Assembly (NCBI GenBank): GCA_910589415.1
Contig: OU342631.1
Coordinates: 9,114,001 to 9,178,000, forward strand
DNA: 64,000 bases
Direction: 5' to 3'
From: Malachius bipustulatus
Taxonomy: Eukaryota > Arthropoda > Insecta > Coleoptera > Melyridae
Shown one piece after another: positions 44,113 to 56,734 of this stretch. The stretch's first letter is position 1. Each line of letters starts with the position of its first letter. The notes beneath the pieces are model-generated. The model saw nothing but the letters and a program-made list of their open reading frames with translations, had not been told where the DNA came from and did no database searches. Both the position numbers and the translations under genes were made by a program.

Positions 44113-45915
44113 CTACGTTTAAACTGAACGTTATTTAACTACGTGACCTCTACAAACAGTGAGGAATTTTCCTATCGCGTAAAAATCCAAGCGTGTTTGC
44201 TTAAATAAATGTGTCCGGCAAATATTAATTATATTTAATTGCCTTAGTAGACTTTCCGGTAGTGACCTACGTCAACCCTGAACGTCGGGACCGATTTAAA
44301 TTTCCCAAGACCCGCATATCTCTGTTCCAGCAACGCTACCTCAATTTATTCACTTTATCTCCTACAAGTGAAATGCATTTTACGCCTCAAAAACGAGCAA
44401 TTTTCATATAATTCTGCCTGGGGTAGAGAAGACTGGAAAGACTGACGAGAAGGGCTCGTTGTTGCCTAAAAAATCGTCTGCCAGTAAGAATTGTTATTGA
44501 GATGATTGTTTTGAAGAACGATGAAAGGATAAAAAGGACAATTATGTTGCCAAGGAGATGATTCCTCTTGCTTACTTTTGTTATTGTTATTATCAAGAAG
44601 TCGACAAAACCTACTTAAAGATAAAAAAGAAAAAGAAAAAAACACACAGACAGAATAACTTTGTTGTAATGAGACCAGACCGAGGACCAGACCATCTGAG
44701 GCTGTGTCGTTGCGAGAACTTTATTATTGTTGTTCAGTAAAGGGATTTGCCGTTATTGATATAAAATTCCATTACTGATATCAATTCGTTTTTTTAAGTA
44801 AGTAGGTACCTACCTATAATTTCTAGGAGCGTACATAATTGTTTGGAGCTTTCGAAGCCCACAAATCTTGTTGTTGAAAAAGTCATTTTATATTAACCAC
44901 CAGTCACCGCTAAAACAAAGATCTCCCTCCAGAGAGTTTTTGGAACTTGAAAAAAAAGTAGCTTTAAAGCAGAAAATGGGAAAAAATCAGTTAAGGTTAC
45001 CAGTTCTCTGAAATTGTTGACATTGTTGCCTGTACCTACTAGTAAAATTGAATCAGATGCATTGTTAACTCAAGAAGCGAGCAGGAGATCCGTTGGTTTT
45101 ACGATGAGGGCTCATTTTTCAACTGAGTATGTGTAATTATGAACTGTAAACCCAATATGAGCTTACGCGATCAGTTATTGGAACGAGTTTCTGTTCTAGC
45201 TCTAGCAAAGTCATCAGTCCTTGCTAGCCTGAAAACCACCGAGGAGCGCAAGTGATCATTAACAAATTTTATTCATTCTCTTCGTGTGTCAACATCAGGT
45301 CCATCGATGGCCATCAAAGTGAGCCTGGAAAGCAATCTCCTATTTACTGGAACTTAATTGCTTTCATGGTCGCCAGAATTGATTCCCTGAGGATGGAGGT
45401 CAGAACTATTCACCTTGGTCAATAGTGACAAACAAGAGAGATAATTATTTTTATGTACTCGGCCATTACATAGTTTCAACTACTGTACTGTAGTAATATG
45501 TTGTAACCAGAAGAATGAAGCTATTTATCTTGTTGGAATGTAGAGCTCACCAACAATTTTGAACATTTTAGCTTTTCCCCATTATTAGTCAAACAAACTG
45601 TGGGGATGAGATTGACTGATAGATTTACTCTGAAGTTGAGAACTTGTGAATAATTTATGGCAATAACTGGCTCAGGCTGCTCAGGTAGTAAATTCCATAG
45701 CTCTGAAGTTATGGGAGAACAGTGACGAGTTATTACGATTCATTTAGAACAAAATGACACTTTTGTGAATTTGTGAAATTTAAGAAAGTTTATGGAGGTA
45801 AGTTTATAGAACTTTTCTTCATTGTGACTCGGTTAGAATGTGGAAGGCGGTCATATACAATAGTCTGTATTTACGATTTGTTCATAAAGTTCCTTATTGA
45901 CATGTGACATGACAG
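44113..45915. other. Intergenic DNA
   Basis: No gene or repeat recognised. An A-rich stretch lies near 44620-44645. Confidence 0.4.
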
Positions 45916-45920
45916 CTCAT

Positions 45921-45935
45921 GGAATATTCCAGAAT
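45921..45935. promoter_or_regulatory. Perfect three-unit heat-shock element
   Basis: GGAATATTCCAGAAT contains GAA-TA-TTC-CA-GAA, three perfectly spaced alternating nGAAn units, the consensus bound by HSF trimers. No promoter or gene is seen within 500 bp. It precedes the tandem array whose units carry TTCnnGAA. Confidence 0.5.
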
Positions 45936-45971
45936 GAACTTAGCATCTCGAACGCGACAAAGCTACTTCCA

Positions 45972-46610
45972 TGACGTTCTGGAACGGTCTAGATCAGTTT
46001 AGAACGCCTGTACGAATCTAGAAGTCTAGATAAATGAGTCTAGACGTCGCCTGTCATGGTAGACTTTAAGAACTGCCTACTTGACGTTCTGGAACGTAGA
46101 ACATCTGGACGAATCTAGCCGTCTAGATAAATCAGTCTAGACGTCAACTGTCATGGTAGCTGAAGAATAAAACTATACCTACTTGACGTTCGGGAACGGT
46201 ATAGATCAATCTGAAACGTCTAGACGAATCTAGAAGTCTGGATAAATCAGTCTAGACGTCAAATGTCATGGTAGGCGTCTAAGAACTATCTACTTGACGT
46301 TCTGGAATGGTCTAGATCAGTGTAGAACGTCTAGACGAATCGAGCAGTTTAGATAAATCAGTCTAGACGTCAACTGTCACGGTAGCTGTAGAAGAACTAC
46401 CTACTTGACGTTCGGGAACGGTCTAGATCAGTCTAGAACGTCTAGACGAAGCTAACAGTCCATATAAATTAGTCTAGACGTCAAATGTCATGGTAGGTGA
46501 AGGAGAACTACCTGCTTGACGTTCGGGAACGGTCTAGATCAGTCTAGAACGTCTAGAAGAATCTAGCAGTCTGGATAAATCAGTCAAGACGTCACCTTCA
46601 TCATCACGTT
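45972..46610. repeat. Six-unit ~110-bp tandem repeat rich in TCTAGA and TTCnnGAA
   Basis: TGACGTTC(T/G)GGAA recurs at 45972, 46082, 46194, 46295, 46406 and 46517 (spacing 110, 112, 101, 111 and 111 bp). Each unit also has GTCTAGACG-type palindromes and a CAACTGTCATGGTAG-type segment. Units are roughly 85-90% alike by eye. The array is non-coding: no open frame crosses it. Confidence 0.93.
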
Positions 46611-47050
46611 CATCACATATGAAGTTAGAAACATAATTTTGAGCTAGATACGGTACCGTTGAGACGATTAAACCCTTTTATGAATTGTTGTAACAAAAAA
46701 TAGTCTAGCAGCTTCTTAAATCCATAACTAATAATGTTAAGACAATAATTTATTTTCCCTAATAACAATGTATAATTAAGACCTAGTCAGGTAATGCATG
46801 AAGCTTCTAATAAGTTTTTAATTGCAAAATAATGACGACATTATGAAAAAACAGGGAATGCAAATTAGAAACCAAGTAACTTATTTATTATGGCAACTAT
46901 AAAATAAGGTTTAATCGAATAATTAGCACAAAGCAAGCATAGAGTGGAATTACCGACAATAACGCATGCAGGCACAAAAGGGGAGATTAACTCTTAACAA
47001 GCTGATACGGCAGGTTTTCTGTAACGTTCCCGGATTTAATTATATATCAC
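46611..47050. other. AT-rich DNA
   Basis: Nothing recognised. Confidence 0.4.
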
Positions 47051-47079
47051 ACTAATCTAAAAATCCCCTTTACATAGAA

Positions 47080-47330
47080 TTTCATACGGGTAATACCGCA
47101 TAGCGCCGGATAGCCGAAGGAGCGACGACGGTTTCATAATCGCCAGGGAGGATTACTACGATCTCATATCGGTGATCAAGTTGGCCGGGACCGGCTTACC
47201 TTCGTTACGCGTCCGCTCACTCCGCACCCTCTTTTGTTTTGCAGCAACAAGTGAGCGAGTATCGGACGCCCCTCCGCGCCGCCAGATCGATTATTATGCA
47301 GGCAACCTGGCGATGAGCAGAATAAACGAT
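47080..47330. other. GC/CpG-rich island with splice-like signals
   Basis: Against an AT-rich background this block is CpG-rich. On the minus strand CGAAGGTAAGC (about 47207-47197) could be a 5' splice site. On the plus strand CTTTTGTTTTGCAG (47229-47242) could be an acceptor. A 118-codon minus-strand frame overlaps it but shows no domain. It might be an exon or promoter of an unseen gene; the evidence is weak. Confidence 0.25.
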
Positions 47331-48588
47331 GGTCACTGATCCAAAACTGATACAAATTAACGGCTTTTTTCAACATTTCGTTCATATTTTTATTTACGTG
47401 GCATGCGGAAAATTGGTCGTTATTCGTCACTGTTTGACCGATACTAATTATGATGCATCGCTCGTATCGGAAGGAAAATAAAACCGCCTCGTCAAACAAC
47501 GGGAATTGCTTAATTAATGTTTTGTGGAACATAAAGTAAAATAATCAACGCAACTTTGAATATATTTTATTCAACTATGATGCATAAATTTGAAATAAAA
47601 AAAATATGTTTTCGGCATATTTGCAATGAAAGAAAGATGTCATATAATACCCTGTGACTGCGAGGGAGTATAATCGCCTGGCAAATCCCATTAAGTTACA
47701 TAGATACTCCATAAAATGGCCTGACTTGGTCACATTTTGCCGTCTATATGGTTCTTCACGCTGCAAAGGTAGTGAGGAGATCGGAAAAATGGTTGGCCTC
47801 CTGAGCGGAAGCTTAGAGCGAGTGGTGTTGGTAGGGTGTCCTCTTCAAAGCGAGGGTTTATTAGTAAATGGTTTATTATTCAAAAATTTGCATAATGCCA
47901 TCGTCTTTTACTGTTGAGTGCACGAAGAATCGTTCATATATAAAAAAAAATTATATTTACCAGCACAATATCTGTAGGGGGTAGGACGAAGGACCAGGCT
48001 AATGAAAAGATTGACAGGAGAATATTAACGTTGAATAAATTAATAATTAATTTACTGACCTTGTGTGACTGTCCGACAAATGTGGGGCACTTGCTTGAAT
48101 CACGGGTTGTTATTATTAATTAGTTTTAATTCACTTCACAATGTGGAACGATCTTTTACTATTTACGGGGATAAAATACTCACTCGTTCTGCGGCTCCCT
48201 TCGAGGGTAAGGGACTACGCCACAACATCAACGTCTATATGGTACCAACGGCACTCTTTCAATGGTACTGCTCGACTCTCGACTTCGGTGGTTATATTGT
48301 TTTTCCTTCATCCCCGACGTGCAAGAAAAGGAACGGGTAGGGATCGTATTGTCCTCGAACATAGGAATCCAAGGGAACCGAAGAACGAAACATCATCATA
48401 CGAAACCGCAAAAGACTCGTGGATTGTAACGAAATCCAAGGCTTTCATTTATTAGAGACAGTTAAATTTCAGTTTTTATCAATTTAGAGCAGGAAGACAG
48501 AATTTTTGCGGCGGTGATAGCGACCTTATTACCCCGCCCCCAGACTCGGAGTACTTAGTTGGGCATTGACCAATAAACATTCCATTCC
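47331..48588. other. Intergenic DNA with one strong splice-donor-like site
   Basis: On the minus strand AACGAGTGAGTATTTT (near 48186-48171) resembles an exon end, but no exon can be defined. Nothing else recognised. Confidence 0.3.
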
Positions 48589-48775
48589 TGCAAGGTGCAT
48601 TGAGCCTTGCAGAAGTAGACGCCCCGCGGTGAATGTACTGAACTCCTCAGCGGGGCAACCGACAGGAAAAAGCGAGCCGGGAACTAACCAGCGAGCATTT
48701 CCTCCCCTTGATAGGTGTATTGAGCCTTCAGAGGAGCAGGACAGCCGAAGTGCAAGAACTGAGTGCAATTCATGT
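48589..48775. repeat. Diverged direct repeat of ~120 bp with GC-rich hairpin
   Basis: AAGGTGCATTGAGCCTTGCAG (from about 48591) is echoed by ATAGGTGTATTGAGCCTTCAG (from about 48711). Between them GCCCCGC and GCGGGGC (about 48621-48655) form a 7-bp GC stem. Overlapping frames on both strands (79 and 105 codons) are not recognisable proteins. Confidence 0.45.
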
Positions 48776-50230
48776 TTAGTTAGACTAGAACTTCAACTAG
48801 AACTACCTACCCAGATAGAAGTGATGCTTCTATTATTTAAATGTTCAGAAAAAGACAATTATTATAAAAACAAGACAAGGTGAAAATATTACAGGAGTAG
48901 ATAATTTCAAATTGAAATAAATCGAGGTTTAATAATTTAAAAGGATCGTATCACCATTCGTGTGCTTTCGAGGATAGCCCGAGATAATCGTTTATAAGTT
49001 TTAGAGATGACGACACTCTTTGAAATATACTTTGGAAGTTGGATTTGTAATTATTTTTTTGCGGTTACGGATCCTCGCCTGTTACGTCGAAAAGAAAAGA
49101 CATCCTGCACGGGGGAATAGGACGAAACCTTACAACCGTGACAGTTATTACGGAGTAGTTATCTCCTCGGAGATAAACTTTTATTTCGTTTCAGCAGAAA
49201 CTTACTCAGCTTGTACAACTTTATATCACCCTAGATAATAGCTTTGTTTGAAAAAATGTTTTTTAGTTTCAATCACTAAGCCCATCATAGAGTTGTTATC
49301 ACTCAGAATATTATCTAGGTATCTGAATGGGTACTTCCCAGATCTCCAAGCGCTCAAAATAGACAAGAATATACTCTTTAGATGATTTTGCTTAATTTTT
49401 TATTATATGGCAGCTTCATATCTTCCGTTCTTTTGCAACAGAGAGTAAAATAATTTTGTCAAAAAGAGCGCAATCATTTTCACGTTTTGTCTTTGCGTTC
49501 AAGAACAAGCCACTCTGTTGTAAATGCATTTCCTCACCAGTAAAAGTCGCTCGGAACCAGCTCAGTCGTTAATAAACTGCGGTTATATTTCACTGGTATA
49601 CTCTGCGATAACACCGGAAGTCTTATCTGGCATGCTAATGAGTCCTAGACGGAGTGTATGATCGTTCTTGCAATGAATGCTGTCATATTATTATATTACA
49701 TGAATCGAGAACTTGATAAATATCACGTAATGCCAAAAGTGTCGTGTCGGACCAACGCCATGCGGGGGACAATCCCCCTCCTTCCCCAATCTCGGGAATA
49801 CATTTCTGTTATGGTCTCGGCGATGGTGGTACTAGTACGAGTATGTGCGACAGATCAACGTTAAGCTTTTCGATATTACTTCCAGATGCTTAGGGGAAGA
49901 TGTATGCGCACTTACTTGGTTTTTGTTTCCGAAACCTCCTGAAAAATGCATCGTGGTCCTCATCGTAATGCAGCACTGCAAACGAAATATTTCTGTGCAT
50001 AAGCTTGCTATATTTTATTTGAGTTTAAATGGAGTTTTAATTATATAAAACAAAAATAATTCAAACAGTGTGTTTTACGTCGGCGAAGGACCAAGGCTAT
50101 TAACCTCGAAGTTCGCCCCGAAGAAAACAGGAGTAGAGATATGCACAATAAATCATTCGAACAAGTAGTTACTGCATGACCTTCGGTCTGCTTCTGTCTC
50201 CTGCTGTGATGGTTGGTAATCACTTTAATT
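48776..50230. other. Intergenic DNA
   Basis: No supported gene, RNA or repeat. Confidence 0.4.
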
Positions 50231-50486
50231 TTAACGATTATAAGCCGAGGTTGTAAGGCGCGGCTATTTTAGGTTCACGATAGATACGATTTAACGATTA
50301 AATCGCGGTTGTAAGGCGCGCTTCAAGATACGATTTAATTGATGCGACATGATTTGTCGAATCACGAAATGTCTTACTCCGACGAGTTCGGCTGACCAAG
50401 TCCTGTTGATACTACACGATTTTGTCGAATCACGAAAGCGACTTGCTGCCACGAGTTCGGCTGGCCAAGTGTTCTGTTTTCTTCCT
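50231..50486. repeat. Two adjacent tandem duplications (60 and 68 bp)
   Basis: TTAACGATTA..GGTTGTAAGGCGCG occurs at 50231 and 50291. It is followed by a second pair, GATTT(T)GTCGAATCACGAAA..GAGTTCGGCTG.CCAAGT, at 50351 and 50418. The pairs are unrelated to each other in sequence. Confidence 0.75.
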
Positions 50487-51604
50487 TCTTCCTTCTCTCC
50501 TCCGTGTGCGGTTTAAGGGAAGGAAAAGAGGTAGGGCTTGAATGATCTTCGAACCCACGAGTCTTGCGATGACGAACGAAATGTTGCCGAATGAAATTTG
50601 CACATTGTTCGTCGTGATTTAGATTTCAATTTCGAACGATCAAATTAAGTACAATGACGGAACAAAGCGTTTCATCTTCATTTTAATCCTCCCCTATACT
50701 GTCTCGCGAAAAAACTCCCCAACCTATCACATCTACCATGGGAGATTCAAGAGCTTCCTCTACAATAATGCTAATTAATCGTACTGCAACGTCATGTTTC
50801 TGTTATCAAAATTTCCCTATCTGAATAACTCAATAAATAACCTCATCTTAAATTTATCGGTCCTTATTAAGACCCCCCCCCCCCTTCCCCTAACAAACAG
50901 CAATAATTTGTAGCCGTCTCGGAACGGAGGCGTTGTCTTCTCGTAACGCAATCTTAGGAGTTTAGAGAACTTATAGAGCAAATCCAAAATTAATTGCGGC
51001 TATGTTAAAAAAAGGGGGTTCTATAAAGGGATATAGATATGGGATGCCAAAAACTTAGGAAGTAGGTAGATATAGTCCCCGAAAGAACTATCACAATATA
51101 TTCCAGTTTGATGACCGGTTCAGGGAAGATATTGAAGATAACTTCTGATTCGGTGTTGATCAGTCAAAGGCTCAAAGGGAAGTAAAATGGCGACTTTCTG
51201 GTTATAGGACGGATTTGTTCTCTACTCATGCTTGTATTTCGTAGTTTCTACGCTTGCTAAATTTCGCATTGGAGACTTTATTTTGACGAATCAGGGAACG
51301 GGATTTCAAAATATACCCGCCGGATTACATAAACCGGGCAGGTATTCTGCGATACTGCTCTAACTGTACCTTCCATGATTTCTTACTACTAGTAAGTCTA
51401 TTCGACAAGAGATAGCGCTGCTTGTACCATTCTTTGATTTAAATTAAGAAATATGGCCTCTAACGTACCTATAGTTATATGTCACAGATTCATGAATACT
51501 ACGTGGAGGTTATGACAATTCGAGTGACAATTAGAAAGTCAAAATGCTTGTTTCTATAATTATTAGAGTAAAGTTGTCCACTAATTAAGTTTCTTATCAA
51601 GTAT
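50487..51604. other. Intergenic DNA
   Basis: A pol III B-box-like word (minus strand GTGGGTTCGAAGATC near 50540-50554) lacks an A box. A C-run (50873-50884) is present. No gene. Confidence 0.4.
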
Positions 51605-52311
51605 AATTAAGTATTTCACAAATTTTATTATCAAATCTTGGCTTTGAAGAGGTAGATGGCTGAGAGTCATGTTTGAGCTTATTTTACTAAAATAATTTCA
51701 AAATAACTTCAGCAGTTCAAAGTGTCAATTAAATATTAAAGAAAAAGAATTTACTTATTTGCTTGCACCGATCAACAAAAACGTTCCATGCTGGAAATAT
51801 TTTGTCCAGGAATGGACAAAAAAACAATGATCAATGGACTTATTCCAACCATGATTTCAAGAATTTCATCCCGATTTTAACGTCATTTTTGACCACCATT
51901 CTTCATAGTTTCTGCTATTGTTGTCCTCATTCAGAAAGATAGAAGTGTTTCTGAGATAACTTGTTCTTTGTGGAAATTGACTGTTTTTACAACAACGACC
52001 CACGCGAGAGTGCCACCCCTTGCGGGAGGCAGAACTAACTTTTTGTTACCCTATTATTCATCCTCCTTGGAACACAACCAATGCCAAATCAGTGATTAAC
52101 TCAATAGTGCTAGTACTAGTACCACACGTACTCAGCAGATGTCGTTACTGTTCCAGGTTATTTTCTTTACTCTAACTAAGTTGATTATGTAATTCATGTT
52201 TTTATTTATTGTTCTATTATTGCTAGATCATTGGTTGGAGTAGTTCACTTATTTCTCACCTTCCAATTGTTTATATTTTACTGGATGAAAATTTTTGTGA
52301 TCACACGATAC
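51605..52311. mobile_element. Nonautonomous TIR DNA transposon, copy 2
   Basis: In inverse orientation it aligns with 35454-36521: TTATTTTACTAAAATAAT, TGTTTCTGAGATAACTTG, TTCATCCTCCTTGGAA, GCAGATGTCGTTACTGTTCC and the right terminal repeat ending TGATCACACGATAC. The left terminal repeat is degenerate. It lacks the nested hairpin and MITE found in copy 1, so it serves as a rough empty-site reference. Confidence 0.7.
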
Positions 52312-53460
52312 ATTTGCTGCCGAGGTTCCTTAGTTTTCTAGAGATCTTCGGGATAGGTTTCTTTGATGTTATATCCTTAAATATTAGCAAATTAGAGAGT
52401 TCCAAAAAAATACTTTTACTGTCTAGGCAACAATATTACTATTTTGCTGCTTGTGATAGGGCACTAAAGTTGCTTATTTAGTATGAATTGACGAATCGTC
52501 CTTCGGACTCGGATAATTATTTGACAACATGTCGAGTGGACACATAGATATGTGATTGTCAATTAATGACGATTTCATGTGTTGTATTCATTCGGATTAT
52601 ACAGCGAATAATAAAATTATAGAAATATTTGCCAAAACGTGACATTTTGTAATGTTTGGTTGACATTTATTGGAAACGTTTGATCGATGATTTTTATAGC
52701 GCCTGTAGCAACCACCAAACAGCTTGTATGGCAACATATATGCTTAATCGAACAATGAAACACGAGGCATTATTATCGTTGTAGTCAATTTACCGTGCTT
52801 GACTAGTCACGAGGAAGAATTACATTATGATTGTACCTATAATTTAAAAAATGGTCGCTCAGTTACTGATTTGAACAAAATTCCTTGTTGCGGTGGGTAT
52901 TAAATCCGCCACGTATTGCCTTATGACTCCATCAGCTTTATTACCATTCATCAGTTTTTCACCCTATTGAAACAATTTTTTATTTCCACACATTCAAAAA
53001 AATACAAAATTGAGGAGATATTTATTTTATTTCAACTCAATCACAAACAACGCTCTGAATAATTATTAACCTGACGTTCGTAATTCTTTCAAAATCGATC
53101 TGCGGGCTGAATTTTCGCGACTATATTATTGCTGTGAGTGTTAAAGTTTGAATATTTGTCGCTTTTCAGTAAAAATTTCAGTAAAAATTACAAAATTTAC
53201 TAACTCGCAGTAAAATAACATCTATAAATGACCGATGGTAAGTACGACAAACGTCAAACTCGATCTCCAGAATGATACTTTTCTTAGTTATCCGTTGGTA
53301 CTCAAACGAAACGATTCCGACGTTCCGTTTGATAATTATTAAGGATCGTGTCCGAAAAAACTCACTTTTTTTCATGAATTTTTGAGAAGAAAAGACGAAA
53401 TCAACGCAATCTTAAAAAACTTACTGCGTCAAAAATTTAAACAAAAATTGCTTCTGTGGA
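52312..53460. other. Intergenic DNA
   Basis: No gene or repeat recognised. Confidence 0.4.
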
Positions 53461-53469
53461 TAGTCAAAG

Positions 53470-53945
53470 CATGTAGTAAGACGGTGGGTGTCCAGTCTAT
53501 ACACGTTTTTCAGAAAATGTCGGAGTTAATAAACGTTTCAAAATGGCCGCCGTTTTTGACATAATTTCGACTTTGACGTTTGAAAAAGTGACATTTAGAT
53601 AAACTTGCAACGGCATGTCAAGGCCACATGTATTTCCGTCATTTTGATACAAACGCCAATTTTGTCCGATGGTTTTTAACAAAATTTAGTTGAATGGAGG
53701 CAGAACCTTTTTTGCTGTTTTAAATTGAAAATACAAATTCCGGAGCACTTTTGTAAACCTTCCTGTATACAAACTATAATTGATACCGAAACGAATTTCA
53801 CTACCAAGGATAGACAAAGCATGCAGAAACATAGTGTCACCATTCGTTTGCGCGGTTTTTTCAAAGATAGCGGAGCAACGAGCGTTTCAAAATGGTCGAT
53901 CTTTTTCGACGAAATTTCGAGTTTGACGTTTGAAAAATGACAGTT
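53470..53945. repeat. Degenerate ~346-bp direct repeat
   Basis: ACGTTTCAAAATGGCCGCC..TTTGACGTTTGAAAAAGTGAC (53534-53590) and GCGTTTCAAAATGGTCGAT..TTTGACGTTTGAAAAATGAC (53881-53941) are collinear with their upstream flanks. Related AAAATGGC and TTTGACATTT words continue to about 54600, suggesting an old array or element of unknown type. Confidence 0.5.
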
Positions 53946-56630
53946 GCGATTTTTTCCGGTGCCTCTTGCATAAATATGTTATTGCTGCACATCTTATCTG
54001 TACGATGAAATCAAAATCTGGCTGCCATCTTGATTCTTCGATTTTAATTAAATATTTTCGTGTGCAAAAACACGTGTTTTTTTTTAACTTTTCGATTTTG
54101 ACATTTTTAAAATGACAGTTTGAATTCGTTTTAAAAAAACTTTTCGCAAGGGTGTCGTAGCTCGGAGTCTTTTCGTTACAGTAAAATTACAAAACCTCCG
54201 CCATTTTGATTTTCCGAATCGGCAAAAATTATTTTCTTGATCGTCTTCACGAAATTTCAGCATAATCTGATATTTGGACGCCATTTTCTCAGGAACTATG
54301 CACGAAAACGAAAAACGGATTTCGGTTCGGAATTCACAAAGCTTCCAGCGTGCCTATGTGCGAATTTCAGCCGGTTTTTTTTTTCATTTATTCTCAAAAA
54401 ATCAAAGTATTTTTTTGATCACAAATTGTTTTGTCGTTTTCCCCGAAATGGTGCAAGTTTAGGACGGACGGTGTTTTTCGGTCGACAGAGTTTGTCGACT
54501 AGAAGCGTGACGTAAAATTGCGATCGCTAAATTTTCCAAAATGGCCGCTACAGACGGTTTTGAAAATTTTCAAAAAAAATTAAAAAATCGACTTTGACAG
54601 CTTATAGGTGACAGATGGTTGCGTGCATTGCGACGAAATTATGCAGTCTTCAAGAACCATTTATTAGCTACACGTCGATACCTTTTTGATCATTCCCCGA
54701 CCGACGTCGCCTAGGTTACGGTCGAAAATATCCGAGCGGTACATTTTCCCGCAGCTAAAATTCGGAATTTTTTTCTTAGCGACTTTGGGGAACCGGACTC
54801 GGGGAACATTTTAGAGGGGGGTAGTAGAAGAGCCCATTTTTTTCTCAAGCTGTAATTGATGTAATAATTCATTATTATATCAATTTGTTTAATAAAATCA
54901 CATCTATTTTTAAATCACAGTCATTGATTCTGAAATCACCGTTACCAAGTAACTCTAATAGGAATAGGAGGACGTGAAGCGGGAAATGAAGCGGTCTCTT
55001 TGTCTTGCTCTCCACCATTTCAATTATTGATGTATCGATTATTCGACTTTTAGGTTCTACTGAAACGGAGACCATCCTAAAGCAAATAATAGTTTGATTC
55101 TTTCCCGTATCAATTTCTTACATAATATTTTTATTTGCGGGGTGGGTATATTTGTCTTTCACCAGTTTCACCATCCAAATAATCTCCAATCACAGGCAAC
55201 CTATGTCGACTGAGCTTTAGATGTATAACTAACTATTCCAGGGTTCTTACATTGACTCATTCAACCAAATCAGATTCGAATGGCCTCTCGCAGTGACGAT
55301 CCTGTCAGGATTCTGGTAGAACTTCTACACAATTCTTCACACACGAATTGACCGACGTTAGTTACCACTTCGGCACTAGTTTGAAGCGCGAAAGGTACAC
55401 TTACTGTTGGTTTAAAAGATTTTCTCGGATAAACCGACGGTTTTAATTAATTTATATACAAGAATAGAAGTGTGACTAATAAATACAACTTATTATTTGA
55501 GTTGACTGCTGGCGTTTCTCCTTGGAGCTCGCTCTTAACGCGAACACCCTTTTCCGAGTACCCAATATCAACTGGCTTCTTCCCTGTCTCACTTCTGTGT
55601 TCACTCCCGTGACCCACTCGAGCCACAGGGCGAGTGTGAAAAATGAACAAAATATTGGTTTTCTAGGAGAATCCCCTTTCCTCTTTAATATTTAAATTTA
55701 GGATCATTACAAGGTTAATAGAGAACTCCCGAGATTTGCGTGAGGTGACGAAAAAAATGGAGACGAAAATCTTGACGCAGTTCTTTGTGTTCCAAATTTC
55801 AAGATATTCACCATCAATATACGTATAGCAGACATAATATTAGTTCAAAATAATAATTTTAATAACACGATCGTCTGGCAACAATAAAAAAACGACTTCA
55901 CTTAAGTGCTACCTAATTAATAATTAATAGGTCGACTGTAATAATAGCAATGAGGGGAATCCCTGAATAATAACGTTCAAATGAATCATTTGTTAGCCAA
56001 CGTCAAATGAGTATGTATTATTCATGTGACGTGTGCGTGGCAACCTATCAAATATCGCTCAATCCAATTTCTGAGCCCTATAGATGCGATATCCCAAATT
56101 TGCAATGATAAATTTTGAACGAAATCAATATGTAAATTAGTCCCCGCATCCCCTGAATCTAAATTTAGAAGAAAAAACAAATAATATAAAAGATTAAGTA
56201 CCTAAATACGATAAAATTCCCAATAACGTTCCACTTGGGTCATAGATTAGCAGCTGATTGAGGTCGTATATTATCTAACGAGTACAGGGTAAGCCATGTG
56301 TGTATATTGCGTAAATATGGATGAAGCATTATCCGACAATGACACAGACTTGGTCACAATGACCTAAATGATTGCGGCCGTTCGTAATAATCTGCGACAA
56401 TGGCTATCAGCCTACATTCGGCGTTCATGTATCATTACCTCTTTGCTAATATTAACTAGTAACTGTTGAATTATATCTAGCCAGTGCAGCAGAGATAAAT
56501 TCCCTCATGCATGATGGTACCTAGTGAGCTGGTTTAACATTCTATCTAACGTTATCCTTTATCTCCTCAACTAACTTCAATTCTAAATAATAATAATGAA
56601 ACAGTTACGCTTACTCGGTCTTAAAGTTTT
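53946..56630. other. Intergenic DNA with scattered degenerate repeat words
   Basis: Beyond the repeat-like words up to 54600 nothing is recognised. A 67-codon minus-strand frame at 55447-55650 is GC-richer than its surroundings, but I cannot assign it. Confidence 0.35.
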
Positions 56631-56638
56631 TGTTTGTG

Positions 56639-56734
56639 TATAAAACACTACTCGCTATTGAAGGATAATAAACCAACTTCGCCGCTCAGTTTCTGAAGAT
56701 AAATTTAATATTTTCCATTACGGACAGAATTTGG
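56639..56734 (+). promoter_or_regulatory. Weak candidate TATA promoter and non-coding exon
   Basis: TATAAAA at 56639-56645 is followed about 100 bp later by TTTGGTGAGC, a possible splice donor. There is no ATG between them and TCAGT (56690) is too far for a TATA-linked initiator, so this is weaker than the 14-kb case. Confidence 0.15.

Noticed and set aside
47176..47532. 118-codon minus-strand frame
   Set aside because: No domain. The only support is a CpG-rich patch with splice-like words, reported separately as a weak finding.
50535..50560. Pol III B-box-like GTGGGTTCGAAGATC on the minus strand
   Set aside because: No A box at a suitable distance and no A-rich tail, so a SINE or tRNA cannot be supported.
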